Shown: positions 17,518-26,339 of the stretch, piece after piece
How positions within the stretch are numbered: the first letter of the stretch is position 1
Layout of the letters: the number at the start of each line of letters is the position of its first letter
Assembly (NCBI RefSeq): GCF_002300165.1
Contig: NZ_MLCE01000021.1
Span: 1-64,000, forward strand
Direction of reading: 5' to 3'
Origin: Streptomyces sp. Tue6028
GTDB taxonomy: Bacteria; Actinomycetota; Actinomycetes; Streptomycetales; Streptomycetaceae
Length of the DNA stretch: 64,000 bases
The notes under the pieces: model-generated
What the model saw: the letters and a program-made list of their open reading frames with translations, nothing else
The model's database searches: none
What the model was told of the DNA's origin: nothing
Program-made: the position numbers and the translations under genes

Positions 17518-17596
17518 GGCCTGGATCACTTCTGGGGGGTGGCTGGTCACCCCTGGGGGTGGCTGATCACCTCGTAGCCGATCACCCCTGGGGGGT
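17518..17596. repeat. Short GATCACCCCTGGGGGT-type repeats
   Basis: Between dtpA and pheA a roughly 20-base unit recurs, GGCTGGTCACCCCTGGGGGT at 17541-17560, with variants before (17522-17540) and after (17561-17596). Each copy holds the local inverted repeat CACCCC/GGGGTG. It lies upstream of pheA and downstream of the dtpA stop, so it may act in termination or as a small expansion-prone tract. Confidence 0.6.
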
Positions 17597-17648
17597 CCCG
17601 TTCCCACACGCGTCGTCCTGGTTGTTCGAGGCCCATTAGGGTGAGGTC

Positions 17649-18581
17649 ATGCCAGCCAGCTACGCGTATCTCGGTCCCGAAGGCACCTTCACCGAAGTCG
17701 CCCTGCGCACGCTCCCGGAGGCTGCCACCCGGGAACTGGTCCCGGTGGTGTCGGTTCCCGCCGCGCTGGACGCCGTCCGCAACGGCGAGGCCGAGGCCGC
17801 CTTCGTCCCCATCGAGAACTCGGTGGAGGGCGGCATCACCACGACCCTCGACGAGTTGGTCGCGGGCGCCCCGCTGATGATCTACCGCGAGGTGCTGCTG
17901 TCGATCACCTTCGCGCTGCTGGTCAGGCCCGGCACGAAACTGTCGGAGATCAAGACGGTCACCGCGCACCCCGCCGCACAGCCACAGGTGCGCAACTGGC
18001 TCGGGACGCACCTGCCCGACGCCCTGTGGGAGTCCGCCGCGTCGAACGCCGACGGCGCGCGCCTGGTCCAGGAGGGCAGGTACGACGCGGCCTTCGCGGG
18101 CGAGTTCGCGGCGGCCAGGTACGGCCTGGAGCCGCTGGAGACCGGCATCCACGACGCGGAGAACGCGCAGACACGCTTCGTGCTGGTGGGCAGGCCCGCC
18201 CGGCCCGCGGCACCGACCGGCGCGGACAAGACGTCCGTGGTCATCTGGCAGCGCGACGACCACCCCGGCGCCCTGCTGGAGCTCCTCCAGGAGTTCGCGG
18301 TGCGCGGCGTCAACCTGATGCTGCTGCAGTCGCGGCCGACCGGTGAGGGCATCGGCAACTACTGCTTCGCCATCGACGCCGAAGGCCACATCTCCGACCG
18401 GCGGGTGGGCGAGGCGCTGATGGGGCTCAAGCGGGTCTGCCCGCAGGTGCGCTTCCTCGGCTCGTACCCCCGGGCGGAAGTCGATCCCAAGGACGTACGC
18501 GCACCCCGGGCCGGGACCTCGGACAGCGAATTCTCCGCCGCTTCCGACTGGCTGGCGCGCTGCCAGGACGGCCGCTTCTGA
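17649..18581 (+). CDS. pheA: Prephenate dehydratase
   Basis: A 310-residue enzyme of phenylalanine synthesis that converts prephenate to phenylpyruvate. The periplasmic-binding-like catalytic domain begins YLGPEGTFTE. The conserved TRF is at about residue 176 (NAQTRFVLVG), and PIENSVEGG is present. A C-terminal ACT domain (about 195-275; HPGALLELLQEF, LLQSRPT) gives feedback control by phenylalanine. The ATG is at 17649. Confidence 0.96.
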   Translation: MPASYAYLGPEGTFTEVALRTLPEAATRELVPVVSVPAALDAVRNGEAEAAFVPIENSVEGGITTTLDELVAGAPLMIYREVLLSITFALLVRPGTKLSEIKTVTAHPAAQPQVRNWLGTHLPDALWESAASNADGARLVQEGRYDAAFAGEFAAARYGLEPLETGIHDAENAQTRFVLVGRPARPAAPTGADKTSVVIWQRDDHPGALLELLQEFAVRGVNLMLLQSRPTGEGIGNYCFAIDAEGHISDRRVGEALMGLKRVCPQVRFLGSYPRAEVDPKDVRAPRAGTSDSEFSAASDWLARCQDGRF

Positions 18582-18850
18582 AAGGGGCCGTTCCGCGGGC
18601 GGCCGGGAAGGAGCGCGCGGGTTCGGGCCAGGGCGGTCAAAGGCAGTGGGCCGACGCCGGGAATCGAATGGACGAACTGTTCCCGAACACGCCGTAAACA
18701 GTCCGTGCGGCTCATTTCCACCGGTTCGGTGCACGGGAGCCGATCGCCCCTGGTCGGCGGCTCGTCCCCGGCGGCCTGTCCGCTCCCGGACGTCCTCCCT
18801 GTCCACCGGCCCGCGCACCCTTGATCACTGGTCCTACCTGCAGATTTTCG
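18582..18850. other. First part of the pheA-serS intergenic region
   Basis: The complete gap is 785 bases. This left part shows no gene or RNA. Short open frames lack GC-biased third positions. The right part carries the DnaA-box cluster described next. Confidence 0.5.
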
Positions 18851-19162
18851 TCATCCACAGGCGTTATCCACAGGCACGCTTCTCGACCTGGGGACAAGTC
18901 GACAACGAAATACTGCATCGTCGACAAATCGGCCTACAGACCCCAACTTCTTCCACAGCCCCGCACGTCACCCTTCGTCCACCCTTTTCCATTGATCAAC
19001 TCTATGGGGCGAATCATTTACACCCGAAAGTGCGTGTACGCAGGGTTTGAACCGGGAATTCCTCAACCCGTGTCCACCCCTTGGAATGATCATTTCCGAA
19101 GTCCACAGATCTTCCGCACAGCCTGTGGATAACTCTGGAGGGCTGTGGATTCCTGTGGACAA
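18851..19162. other. DnaA-box cluster upstream of serS
   Basis: Boxes seen: TCATCCACA (18851-18859, +), TTATCCACA (18864-18872, +), TTATCCACA (19132-19124, -) and TTGTCCACA (19162-19154, -), the last being the preferred Streptomyces box. One-mismatch copies include TTGTCCCCA (18897-18889, -), TCGTCCACC (about 18975) and GAATCCACA (19152-19144, -). The segment is clearly richer in A and T than flanking genes. A high-affinity DnaA cluster named D78 was described near S. coelicolor oriC; this may be its counterpart, from memory. Confidence 0.8.
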
Positions 19163-19366
19163 CCGGGCACCAAGTCCCTGTCGCCGCAAGGAAATCCGGT
19201 CAACCGACGAGCCGCCACCTGCCCCCTTTCAGGGAGTACGACCCTTTTCCTTGACGCCGACTCATGATCAAAAGATTCAGTCCGGCATTCTCCCCATAAC
19301 GTGACAGAACCGGCGGACCGGAATATCGAGTCGTTGGCCGGAACCGCGCACCGGTAGCCTTGAGGG

Positions 19367-20644
19367 GTGATTGACCTTCGCCTGCTCCGTGAGGACCCCG
19401 ACCGTGTTCGCGCCTCCCAGCGCGCCCGTGGAGAGGACGTCGCCCTCGTCGACTCCCTCCTCTCCGCCGACGAGCGGCGCAGGTCGTCCGGCGTCCGCTT
19501 CGACGAGCTGCGTTCCGAGCAGAAGGCGCTCGGCAAGCTGATCCCGAAGGCCTCCCCCGACGAGCGCGCCGAGCTGCTGAAGAAGGCCGAGCAGCTCAAG
19601 GCCGACGTCAAGGCGGCCGACGTCGAGCAGCACGAGGCCGACGAGGAGGCCAAGCGGCTCCTCCTCCAGCTGGGCAACCTGGTGCACCCCGACGTCCCGG
19701 TCGGCGGCGAGGAGGACTTCGTCGTCCTGGAGACGCACGGCACCATCCGCGACTTCGGCGCCGAGGGCTTCGAGCCCAAGGACCACCTGGAGCTCGGCGA
19801 GGCGCTGGGCGCCATCGACGTCGAGCGCGGCGCCAAGGTGTCCGGCTCGCGCTTCTACTACCTGACCGGCGTCGGCGCCCTCCTGGAGCTCGCCCTCGTC
19901 AACGCGGCGATCGCGCAGGCCACCGAGGCCGGCTTCACCCCGATGCTGACGCCCGCGCTGGTCCGCCCGCGCGCCATGGAGGGCACCGGCTTCCTCGGCC
20001 AGGCCGCGGAGAACGTGTACCACCTGGAGAAGGACGACTACTACCTGGTCGGCACCTCCGAGGTCCCGCTCGCGGCGTACCACATGGACGAGATCCTCGA
20101 CGCCGACAAGCTGCCGCTGCGCTACGCCGGCTTCTCGCCGTGCTTCCGCCGCGAGGCCGGCACCTACGGCAAGGACACCCGCGGCATCTTCCGCGTGCAC
20201 CAGTTCGACAAGGTCGAGATGTTCTCGTACGTCGACCCGGAGGACGCGGAGAACGAGCACAAGCGCCTCCTGGACTGGGAGAAGCAGTGGCTGACCGGTC
20301 TTGAGCTGCCGTTCCAGGTCATCGACGTGGCGTCGGGCGACCTGGGCTCGTCCGCGTCCCGCAAGTACGACTGCGAGGCGTGGATCCCGACGCAGGGCAA
20401 GTACCGCGAGCTGACCTCGGCGTCGAACTGCGACGGCTTCCAGGCCCGCCGCCTGTCCGTGCGCATGCGCGACGGCAAGAAGGTCCAGCCGCTCGCCACG
20501 CTCAACGGCACGCTGTGCGCCGTCCCCCGCACGATCGTCGCGATCCTGGAGAACCACCAGCTCGCCGACGGCTCCGTCCGGGTGCCGGAGGTGCTGCGCC
20601 CGTACCTGGGCGGCCGTGAGGTCCTGGAGCCGATCTCCAAGTGA
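19367..20644 (+). CDS. serS: Seryl-tRNA synthetase
   Basis: A 425-residue class II synthetase that charges tRNA-Ser (and tRNA-Sec where present). An N-terminal antiparallel coiled-coil arm spans about residues 25-105. Motif 2 is visible as FRREAG (about residue 262) and motif 3 near the C-terminus (TLNGTLCAVPRTIVAILE). The GTG at 19367 is preceded closely by GAGGG. The stop overlaps the next start (GTGA), forming a two-gene unit with a HAD phosphatase. A tRNA-Ser gene lies 1.1 kb downstream. Confidence 0.97.
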   Translation: MIDLRLLREDPDRVRASQRARGEDVALVDSLLSADERRRSSGVRFDELRSEQKALGKLIPKASPDERAELLKKAEQLKADVKAADVEQHEADEEAKRLLLQLGNLVHPDVPVGGEEDFVVLETHGTIRDFGAEGFEPKDHLELGEALGAIDVERGAKVSGSRFYYLTGVGALLELALVNAAIAQATEAGFTPMLTPALVRPRAMEGTGFLGQAAENVYHLEKDDYYLVGTSEVPLAAYHMDEILDADKLPLRYAGFSPCFRREAGTYGKDTRGIFRVHQFDKVEMFSYVDPEDAENEHKRLLDWEKQWLTGLELPFQVIDVASGDLGSSASRKYDCEAWIPTQGKYRELTSASNCDGFQARRLSVRMRDGKKVQPLATLNGTLCAVPRTIVAILENHQLADGSVRVPEVLRPYLGGREVLEPISK

Positions 20645-21528
20645 CCGGCACATCTGGAGCGACCGGTTCGACCGCGCCGCACGGCTCGACCGCGCCGCGG
20701 GCGTCGCACGAGCCGGACGGACCGAGCGGGTCGTTCCCGTACAAGCTCGTGGCGACCGACCTCGACGGCACGCTGCTGCGTGCCGACGAGACGGTCTCCC
20801 CGCGCACGCGTGAGGCGCTCGCCGCGGTGACCGCGGCGGGCGCGGCCCACATCGTCGTCACCGGACGCGCGGTGCCCTGGACCCGGCACATCCTCGACGA
20901 CCTCGGCTACGAGGGCCTCGCGGTGTGCGGCCAGGGAGCGCAGGTGTACGACGCGGGGGAGCACCGGCTGCTCACGTCGGTGACGCTGGACCGGCAGCTG
21001 GCCGGGCTGGCGCTCGCCAAGATCGAGGCAGAGGTCGGGCCGCTCCTGCTGGCCGCGAGCCGCGACGGGCTCGACGGCCAGGTCGTCGTGGGCCCCGGCT
21101 ACCGGGTGCAGGACGGCCCGCTGACGACCGTGCCGATCAGGGACGCGGCGGACCTCTGGTCGGCTCCCCTGAACAAGGTGTACATCCAGCATCCGACGCT
21201 CTCCGACGACGAGCTCGCCGCCGTCGGCACGGAGGTCGCGGGCGGTCTGGTGGGCGTCACGATGGCGGGTGCGGGGATAGTGGAGCTGCTGCCCCTCGGC
21301 CTCTCCAAGGCGACCGGGCTGTCCCTGGCGGCCCGCCGGCTCGGCATGAAGGCGGCCGACACGATCGCCTTCGGCGACATGCCCAACGACATTCCGATGT
21401 TCGCCTGGGCGGCGCACGGGGTGGCCATGTCCAACGCCCACGACGATCTCAAGGCCGTCGCGGACGAGGTGACGTCCTCGAACGAGGAGGACGGCATCGC
21501 GGTGGTCCTCGAACGCCTGCTGGGCTAG
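20641..21528 (+). CDS. HAD-superfamily phosphatase, Cof type
   Basis: A 295-residue hydrolase. Motif I is DLDGTLL (about 39-45), motif II is in VVTGR, and GDMPND (about 248-253) is motif III/IV; the C2-type cap lies between. Cof-type enzymes dephosphorylate small sugar or cofactor phosphates; the substrate is unknown. It begins with a 34-residue Ser/Thr/Pro/Gly-rich tail and is translationally coupled to serS. A paralogue lies at 32142. Confidence 0.9.
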   Translation: MTGTSGATGSTAPHGSTAPRASHEPDGPSGSFPYKLVATDLDGTLLRADETVSPRTREALAAVTAAGAAHIVVTGRAVPWTRHILDDLGYEGLAVCGQGAQVYDAGEHRLLTSVTLDRQLAGLALAKIEAEVGPLLLAASRDGLDGQVVVGPGYRVQDGPLTTVPIRDAADLWSAPLNKVYIQHPTLSDDELAAVGTEVAGGLVGVTMAGAGIVELLPLGLSKATGLSLAARRLGMKAADTIAFGDMPNDIPMFAWAAHGVAMSNAHDDLKAVADEVTSSNEEDGIAVVLERLLG

Positions 21529-21754
21529 TCCCGACCTCGGTCCGGTCCCAGCGCCTGCCGCGCGCGGCGGGAGGCTGCGCCCCGGATCCTGGAGCTGCGC
21601 GACGGGGGCGGGGTCTGCGCCGCGGAGCCATGAGCTGCGCGGCAGGGCGGGCGCTCACGGACGTCGGCCGGTCGGCCGGGGACGACGGCATCGGCCGTCC
21701 GCTGTCGTGCCGGCCGTGACTCGACGACATCAGCCGTCGACTGGTGCGTTCTTG

Positions 21755-21839
<85 letters not shown>

Positions 21840-21840
21840 G

Positions 21841-22162
21841 GGTGGGCGGCCCGCGCGTGACGCGCGCTCGAAGCGGCCGCCCCGGGCAGCCCCCCGTGCG
21901 GGGTGGGTTCGACGGAGGGGTAACTACTCCGGAACCCGCCGCGGGCTGCCCTGTCGGGAGCTCGACGAACTGCTCCTGATGAACATCGTCGCGCTCCTCT
22001 CCCAGAACATGGCGCCGGCTCGATGCGGCGGCGTGGACACAACTACTGTGCCCCGGAGCCGATTTGGATGCCACCGAATAAATGCCGGGCTCGCACGCAG
22101 TGCCGGGTCAGGGTCACCCGCCCCGGCGGCGCCCCGTACGCGGTGGCCCTCGGAAGCCGCGG
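21841..22162. other. Gene-free region beside tRNA-Ser
   Basis: A strong hairpin is possible at 21844-21883 (GGGCGGC...GCCGCCC with GCGCG/CGCGC inside), lying upstream of the leftward tRNA. Short open frames occur on both strands between about 21920 and 22200 but neither has a convincing ribosome site and codon bias. I assign nothing. Confidence 0.4.
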
Positions 22163-22396
22163 TCAGCGGCGGCGCCACCTGCGCCGTCGCGCCTTGCTGA
22201 AGAACCATCCCGCGGGCGGCTCGTCGGACCGCCAGGGCTGCGGGTCGGGCCCTCCCTGGCGCCAGCGGGCGGCCAGCATACGGGCGCGGGCCGAGGGCTC
22301 GGCCGTATCCGCGGACCGTATGAAGTCCTCGTCCAGGACGAGGTCGTCCCAGACGTCCCCGGGTTCCCCGTCGCCTTTCAGTTCCTCAGCGGACAT
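22163..22396 (-). CDS. Small conserved hypothetical protein
   Basis: A 77-residue soluble protein of unknown function. The ATG at 22396 (MSAEELKGDGEPGD) has an ideal AGGAGG six bases upstream. The N-terminal half is acidic (DVWDDLVLDEDF), the middle carries ARMLAARW, and the C-terminus is strongly basic (ARRRRWRRR), which could bind nucleic acid or phospholipid. I recognise it as a protein present in this position in other Streptomyces, from memory. It is not obviously part of the ABC operon to its right. Confidence 0.65.
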   Translation of the reverse strand: MSAEELKGDGEPGDVWDDLVLDEDFIRSADTAEPSARARMLAARWRQGGPDPQPWRSDEPPAGWFFSKARRRRWRRR

Positions 22397-22549
22397 CCCC
22401 GTCCTCCTAGCAACGCATCCCCTTGGCCCAGTGTGCCCGGGCACAGGTGAAGCCGATGTCAAGAAAAGGCCGCCCGGTGGACGGGCGGCCTCGGCGGGGT
22501 TCCACGCGCGCGTGCACCGTGACGGCCGCCGCGCGCGCGTGGAACCCGC

Positions 22550-23269
22550 TCACTCCTCGCCGGCCAGCGTCAGCGACCGCAGCCGCTGCCCCGCGTACCA
22601 GGTGGCCAGCACGGTGACCCCGATCAGCAGCACCGTCGCGGTCGGCAGGCCCACGTCGGAGGTGACGAGGTCGCCGCCGGTGACCTTGTGGCCCACGGCG
22701 AGTGCCCACTGCTGGACGCTCAGCGTGCGCGCGCCGGACACCAGCGACCCGAAGAGGGCCTCCCAGACGAGGGCGTAGACGAGTCCGAAGACCACCGCGT
22801 GCCGGGTCACGGTCCCCAGGAGCAGGAACAGGGCGGCGTACGCGATCGAGGCGACCAGCGCGGCGACGGTGTAGGCGACGGCGATCTGCTGGCCGTTGCC
22901 GTTCAGGATCAGGCCCGCGATGAACGTCGGCACCGCCGAGAACGCCATGGTGACGGCGATCGCGACGATCAGCTTGGTGAAGATGATCGTGGGCCGCTTG
23001 AGGGGCTTGGCCAGCAGATACACCACCGAGCCGTCGTCGATCTCGGGGCCGATCGCGCCGGTGCCCGCGATGACGCCGATGATCGGCACCATCGTCGCGA
23101 GCGCGAAACCGCCGAGCACGTCCGAGGCCACCTGGTCGTCGGCGCCGGTGAAGCCGCGTACGGCGGCGGAGATCACGATGAGCAGGACGGGCAGGGCGCA
23201 CAGGATCAAGGCCCTGCGCCGGCCGAGCAGGCCACGGTAGGTGAGCCGGGCGACTGTGGGGTCGTACAT
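22550..23269 (-). CDS. ABC-2 type exporter permease (second of the operon)
   Basis: A 239-residue membrane protein with about six helices starting near residue 17. It is the last of four leftward genes in the order ATPase, permease, ATPase, permease. GGAGG overlaps the end of the upstream ATPase gene and decides the ATG at 23269 (MYDPTVARLTYRG); longer frames to 23425 are shadows. The segment GPEIDDGSVVYLLAKPLKR is typical of ABC-2 permeases. The substrate is unknown. Confidence 0.88.
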   Translation of the reverse strand: MYDPTVARLTYRGLLGRRRALILCALPVLLIVISAAVRGFTGADDQVASDVLGGFALATMVPIIGVIAGTGAIGPEIDDGSVVYLLAKPLKRPTIIFTKLIVAIAVTMAFSAVPTFIAGLILNGNGQQIAVAYTVAALVASIAYAALFLLLGTVTRHAVVFGLVYALVWEALFGSLVSGARTLSVQQWALAVGHKVTGGDLVTSDVGLPTATVLLIGVTVLATWYAGQRLRSLTLAGEE

Positions 23270-23279
23270 CTTCGGCCTC

Positions 23280-24191
23280 CTATGCCGCGACGAGATACGA
23301 GAAGACGGACTCGAGGGACTCGTCGGACGGCGAGACCGTGAGCAGCCGGATGCCGTGCTCGCGCGCGACGCGCGGGAGCACGGCGGTGAACCGGCCGAAG
23401 TCGACCGCCTGGATGCGCAACGCACCCTCGGCCAGGTCGACTTCGATGCCCGACGTCGACGGGTCGGCGATCAGCGCCGCGGCGAGCGCCCGGTCGTCGC
23501 TGGACCGGATCAGATAGCGGTGCGGGCGGTCGGTCATCAGGCGGCGGATGCGCCGGAAGTCGCCGCTCGCCGCGTGCCGTCCGGCGACGATCACCTCGAT
23601 GTGCGCGGCGAGTTGCTCGACCTCTTCGAGGATGTGGGACGAGAACAGCACCGTGCGGCCCTCGTCGCCCATGCGCCGCAGCAGGTCCATGAGCTGCATG
23701 CGCTGACGCGGGTCCATACCGTTGAACGGCTCGTCGAGCAGCAGCAGCGACGGGTCGTGGACGAGCGCGGACGCCATCTTCACGCGCTGTCGCATGCCCT
23801 TGGAGTACGTCGAGATCTTGCGGTCCTGCGCGTACTCCATCTCGACCGTGGCGAGCGCACGTTGGGCGGCCTTGTCGCCGAGGCCGTGCAACTCGGCGTT
23901 GGCGACGACGAATTCGCGGCCGGTGAGGAAGTCGTACATCGCCTCGCGCTCGGGGACGATGCCGATGTGCCGGTAGATCCGTTCGTTGCGCCAGACCTGC
24001 TCGCCGTCGAGGGTGACGGTGCCCGTGGAGGGGGCGAGGAAGCCGCCCATCATGTTGATGAGGGTGGACTTCCCGGCGCCGTTCGGGCCGAGCAGGCCGG
24101 TGACTCCGGGGCCGATCGTCATCGTGATGTCGTTGACCGCCACCACGTTGCCGAACCAGCGTGAGACGTGGTCGATGTTGAGCGTGGTCAC
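23280..24191 (-). CDS. ABC transporter ATP-binding protein (second of the operon)
   Basis: A 303-residue ATPase. Walker A is GPNGAGKST (about 35-43), the signature is YSKGMRQRVK, and Walker B is LLLLDEPFNGMD. A C-terminal extension of about 80 residues follows, as in exporters of the CcmA/NatA type. The GTG start at 24191 overlaps the stop of the upstream permease (GTGA). Confidence 0.92.
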   Translation of the reverse strand: MTTLNIDHVSRWFGNVVAVNDITMTIGPGVTGLLGPNGAGKSTLINMMGGFLAPSTGTVTLDGEQVWRNERIYRHIGIVPEREAMYDFLTGREFVVANAELHGLGDKAAQRALATVEMEYAQDRKISTYSKGMRQRVKMASALVHDPSLLLLDEPFNGMDPRQRMQLMDLLRRMGDEGRTVLFSSHILEEVEQLAAHIEVIVAGRHAASGDFRRIRRLMTDRPHRYLIRSSDDRALAAALIADPSTSGIEVDLAEGALRIQAVDFGRFTAVLPRVAREHGIRLLTVSPSDESLESVFSYLVAA

Positions 24192-25093
24192 AGCCCGACC
24201 TTTCGGTAGCGGCGCATCAGGAGGCCGTAGCAGCCGGCGATGAGCCCCAGGACGACGATGAGGTAGACGAGGCCCTGCCCGGACGAGGGTCCTTCCCCTC
24301 CGGGGAACGCGGAGGTGGCGCCCAGGAAAGCGGTCTGCACCCCGTCGATCAGCGTGATCGGCGAGAAGAGGCCGAGCCACGGGACGGCTCCGGTGCTGGA
24401 CTGCTCGAAGGCGATGGCCTGGACGGTGGACACCGCCCCGTAGGAGATGGTCAGGGCGGCGATGACGGCCGCGATGCCGAAGCCGCGGCGCGGCGTGAGC
24501 GCGGAGATCACCAGGCCGATCCCGGCGAAGAGCAGCGACAGCAGTGTCACGGAGACCAGCCCCTGTGCGAACCCCTTGGTCTGGTCGGCGAAGTCCAGCT
24601 TCGCCAGCAGCGCTCCCGCGTAGAGCACGATCAGCGGCGCGGCGGTGAGGACGAACAGCGCCGAGGCCAGCGCCGCGTACTTGGCCCGCACGTAGTCCGC
24701 GGTCTCGATGGGGCGCGAGAAGTACAGCGGGACGGTCTTGAAACGCAGGTCGCGGGAGACGGCCTGCGGTCCCTGCGAGGCCACGTACAGGCCGATCACG
24801 GCCTGCATGATGATCGCGTAGCGCGTGTAGTCGACGGGCAGGTCCTTCGCCTTGGTGGCGACCGCGACCGCCACCATGATCAGGGCGGGGACGCACATCA
24901 CGACGAACAGCAGCATCGGCAGCACCTTGGACTTGACCGAGCGGCCGAGTCCGTAGGCACCGCGCAGGGACTGCGAGTACAGGGAGCGACGGGCGTACGC
25001 GCGGCCCAGGCGCGGTCCGTCGTAGTTGCGGTAGCCGATGTTGTGGATCCGGGTCTGCTCGGCCTCCCGGGCCGTGGGCTGCTCAACCGCCAT
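24188..25093 (-). CDS. ABC-2 type exporter permease (first of the operon)
   Basis: A 301-residue membrane protein. An N-terminal cytoplasmic segment of about 55 residues (RIHNIGYRNYDGPRLG) precedes about six helices. The ATG at 25093 has GGAGG upstream and overlaps the preceding ATPase gene by 11 bases. The motif KTVPLYFSRPIETADY is typical of ABC-2 permeases. Confidence 0.88.
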   Translation of the reverse strand: MAVEQPTAREAEQTRIHNIGYRNYDGPRLGRAYARRSLYSQSLRGAYGLGRSVKSKVLPMLLFVVMCVPALIMVAVAVATKAKDLPVDYTRYAIIMQAVIGLYVASQGPQAVSRDLRFKTVPLYFSRPIETADYVRAKYAALASALFVLTAAPLIVLYAGALLAKLDFADQTKGFAQGLVSVTLLSLLFAGIGLVISALTPRRGFGIAAVIAALTISYGAVSTVQAIAFEQSSTGAVPWLGLFSPITLIDGVQTAFLGATSAFPGGEGPSSGQGLVYLIVVLGLIAGCYGLLMRRYRKVGL

Positions 25094-26051
25094 GGCCGAC
25101 CGCCTCCTTCCGCTGCTCGTCGCTGTCCTTGAAGACCTCCGCGATGTGGTGCCGGCGCTGCTCCATGCGGACCAGGCCGAGGCCGAGGTCGGCGACGACA
25201 TCGCGGACGAGGTCGTACGTCTCCTCGCCCTCGGCGGTCAGCAGCAGGATGTGCCCGGCGCCCGGCAGGCCGCTGCCGTCGTGCGTCTCGATCCCGCGCC
25301 CGTGCAGCGCGTCGCGCACCGCGAGGGTGCCGTCCGGGTGCTCGTCGGTGTCGGTGACCTCGATGGCGAGGGTCGTGGTGGTCTGGGTGAAGTCCGTGGT
25401 GGAGCTGGACCGCAGCAGCTTGCCGCCGTCGATGACGACGACGTGGTCGCAGGTGCGCTCCAGCTCGCCCAGGAGGTGCGAGGTGACCAGGACCGAGATG
25501 CCGAAGTCGGTGTGGATCCGGCGGATCAGCCCGAGCATGTCGTCGCGGCCGACCGGGTCGAGGCCGTTGGTCGGCTCGTCGAGGAAGACCAGCTGGGGGT
25601 CGTGGACGAGGGCCTGCGCGAGCTTGACGCGCTGCTTCATGCCCGTCGAGTAGCCGCCGATGGGGCGGTACCGCTCCTCGTACAGGCCGACGTGGCGCAG
25701 GGTGTCCGCGGTGCGCTCGCGGGCCGCGGCCGGCGGGAGGCCGGACATGCGCGCCATGTGGACGACGAACTCGGTGGCCGAGACGTCGGGCGGCAGGCAG
25801 TCGTGTTCGGGCATGTACCCGACCCGCTCGCGGATGGCGGCGCCCTTGGTCGCGACGTCGAGTCCGAGCACTTCGGCGCGGCCCTCGGTGGCGGGGGACA
25901 GACCCAGCAGGATCTTGATCAGTGTGGACTTGCCGGCTCCATTGGCTCCGACGAGTCCGGTCACACCGGGCCCGACGTCCACGGAGAGCCGGTCAAGCGC
26001 GGTCACCCGGGGGAACCGCTTGCTCAGGCTTTCGGTCGCGATCACAGTCAC
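25083..26051 (-). CDS. ABC transporter ATP-binding protein (first of the operon)
   Basis: A 322-residue ATPase. Walker A is GANGAGKST, the signature YSTGMKQRVK, and Walker B LVFLDEPTNGLD. It heads a four-gene leftward operon. The GTG at 26051 is probably leaderless: TACCTT (26063-26058) ends six bases before it, placing the transcription start at the initiation codon. Two ATPase-permease pairs in one operon suggest either a heteromeric exporter or two related pumps. Confidence 0.92.
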   Translation of the reverse strand: MTVIATESLSKRFPRVTALDRLSVDVGPGVTGLVGANGAGKSTLIKILLGLSPATEGRAEVLGLDVATKGAAIRERVGYMPEHDCLPPDVSATEFVVHMARMSGLPPAAARERTADTLRHVGLYEERYRPIGGYSTGMKQRVKLAQALVHDPQLVFLDEPTNGLDPVGRDDMLGLIRRIHTDFGISVLVTSHLLGELERTCDHVVVIDGGKLLRSSSTTDFTQTTTTLAIEVTDTDEHPDGTLAVRDALHGRGIETHDGSGLPGAGHILLLTAEGEETYDLVRDVVADLGLGLVRMEQRRHHIAEVFKDSDEQRKEAVGHGG

Positions 26052-26223
26052 GTTTCGAAGGTAGTGGCGCACGCCACAGCGGTCGTCAGACCACGGAGCT
26101 GGATCCGCGTCAGACTCCAGTCGTACGGGCCCGTAGGGGTCCCCCTGAGGTCGAATGCCGTCCGTCGCAGCGCCCCCGGCCGGGCCGCCCGTCCGGGGGT
26201 GCCGGCCGTCCACGACGGGCCGG

Positions 26224-26232
26224 TTGTCCACA
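26224..26232 (+). other. Single perfect DnaA box TTGTCCACA
   Basis: It lies in the divergent region between the ABC operon and the M24 peptidase gene, followed by GG. No second box is close. Confidence 0.5.
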
Positions 26233-26339
26233 GGCGCCGCACTCGGCTATTGACGCAGCCTCTAACTACTGTCACATTCGCCAGTGTCAAGTTACGGACA
26301 CGTACCGCGGTCAGCGTGGACAGGGTGTGGGGCGGTGGC

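Noticed and set aside
15409..17607. 732-codon minus-strand frame across copCD and dtpA
   Set aside because: Opposite strand of two genes with complete motifs; translated sequence shows only low-complexity Arg/Gly/Ala.
22550..23425. Longer start for the ABC permease at 23425
   Set aside because: The extra residues overlap the upstream ATPase gene in another frame and are Ser/Arg-rich; GGAGG before 23269 decides the start.
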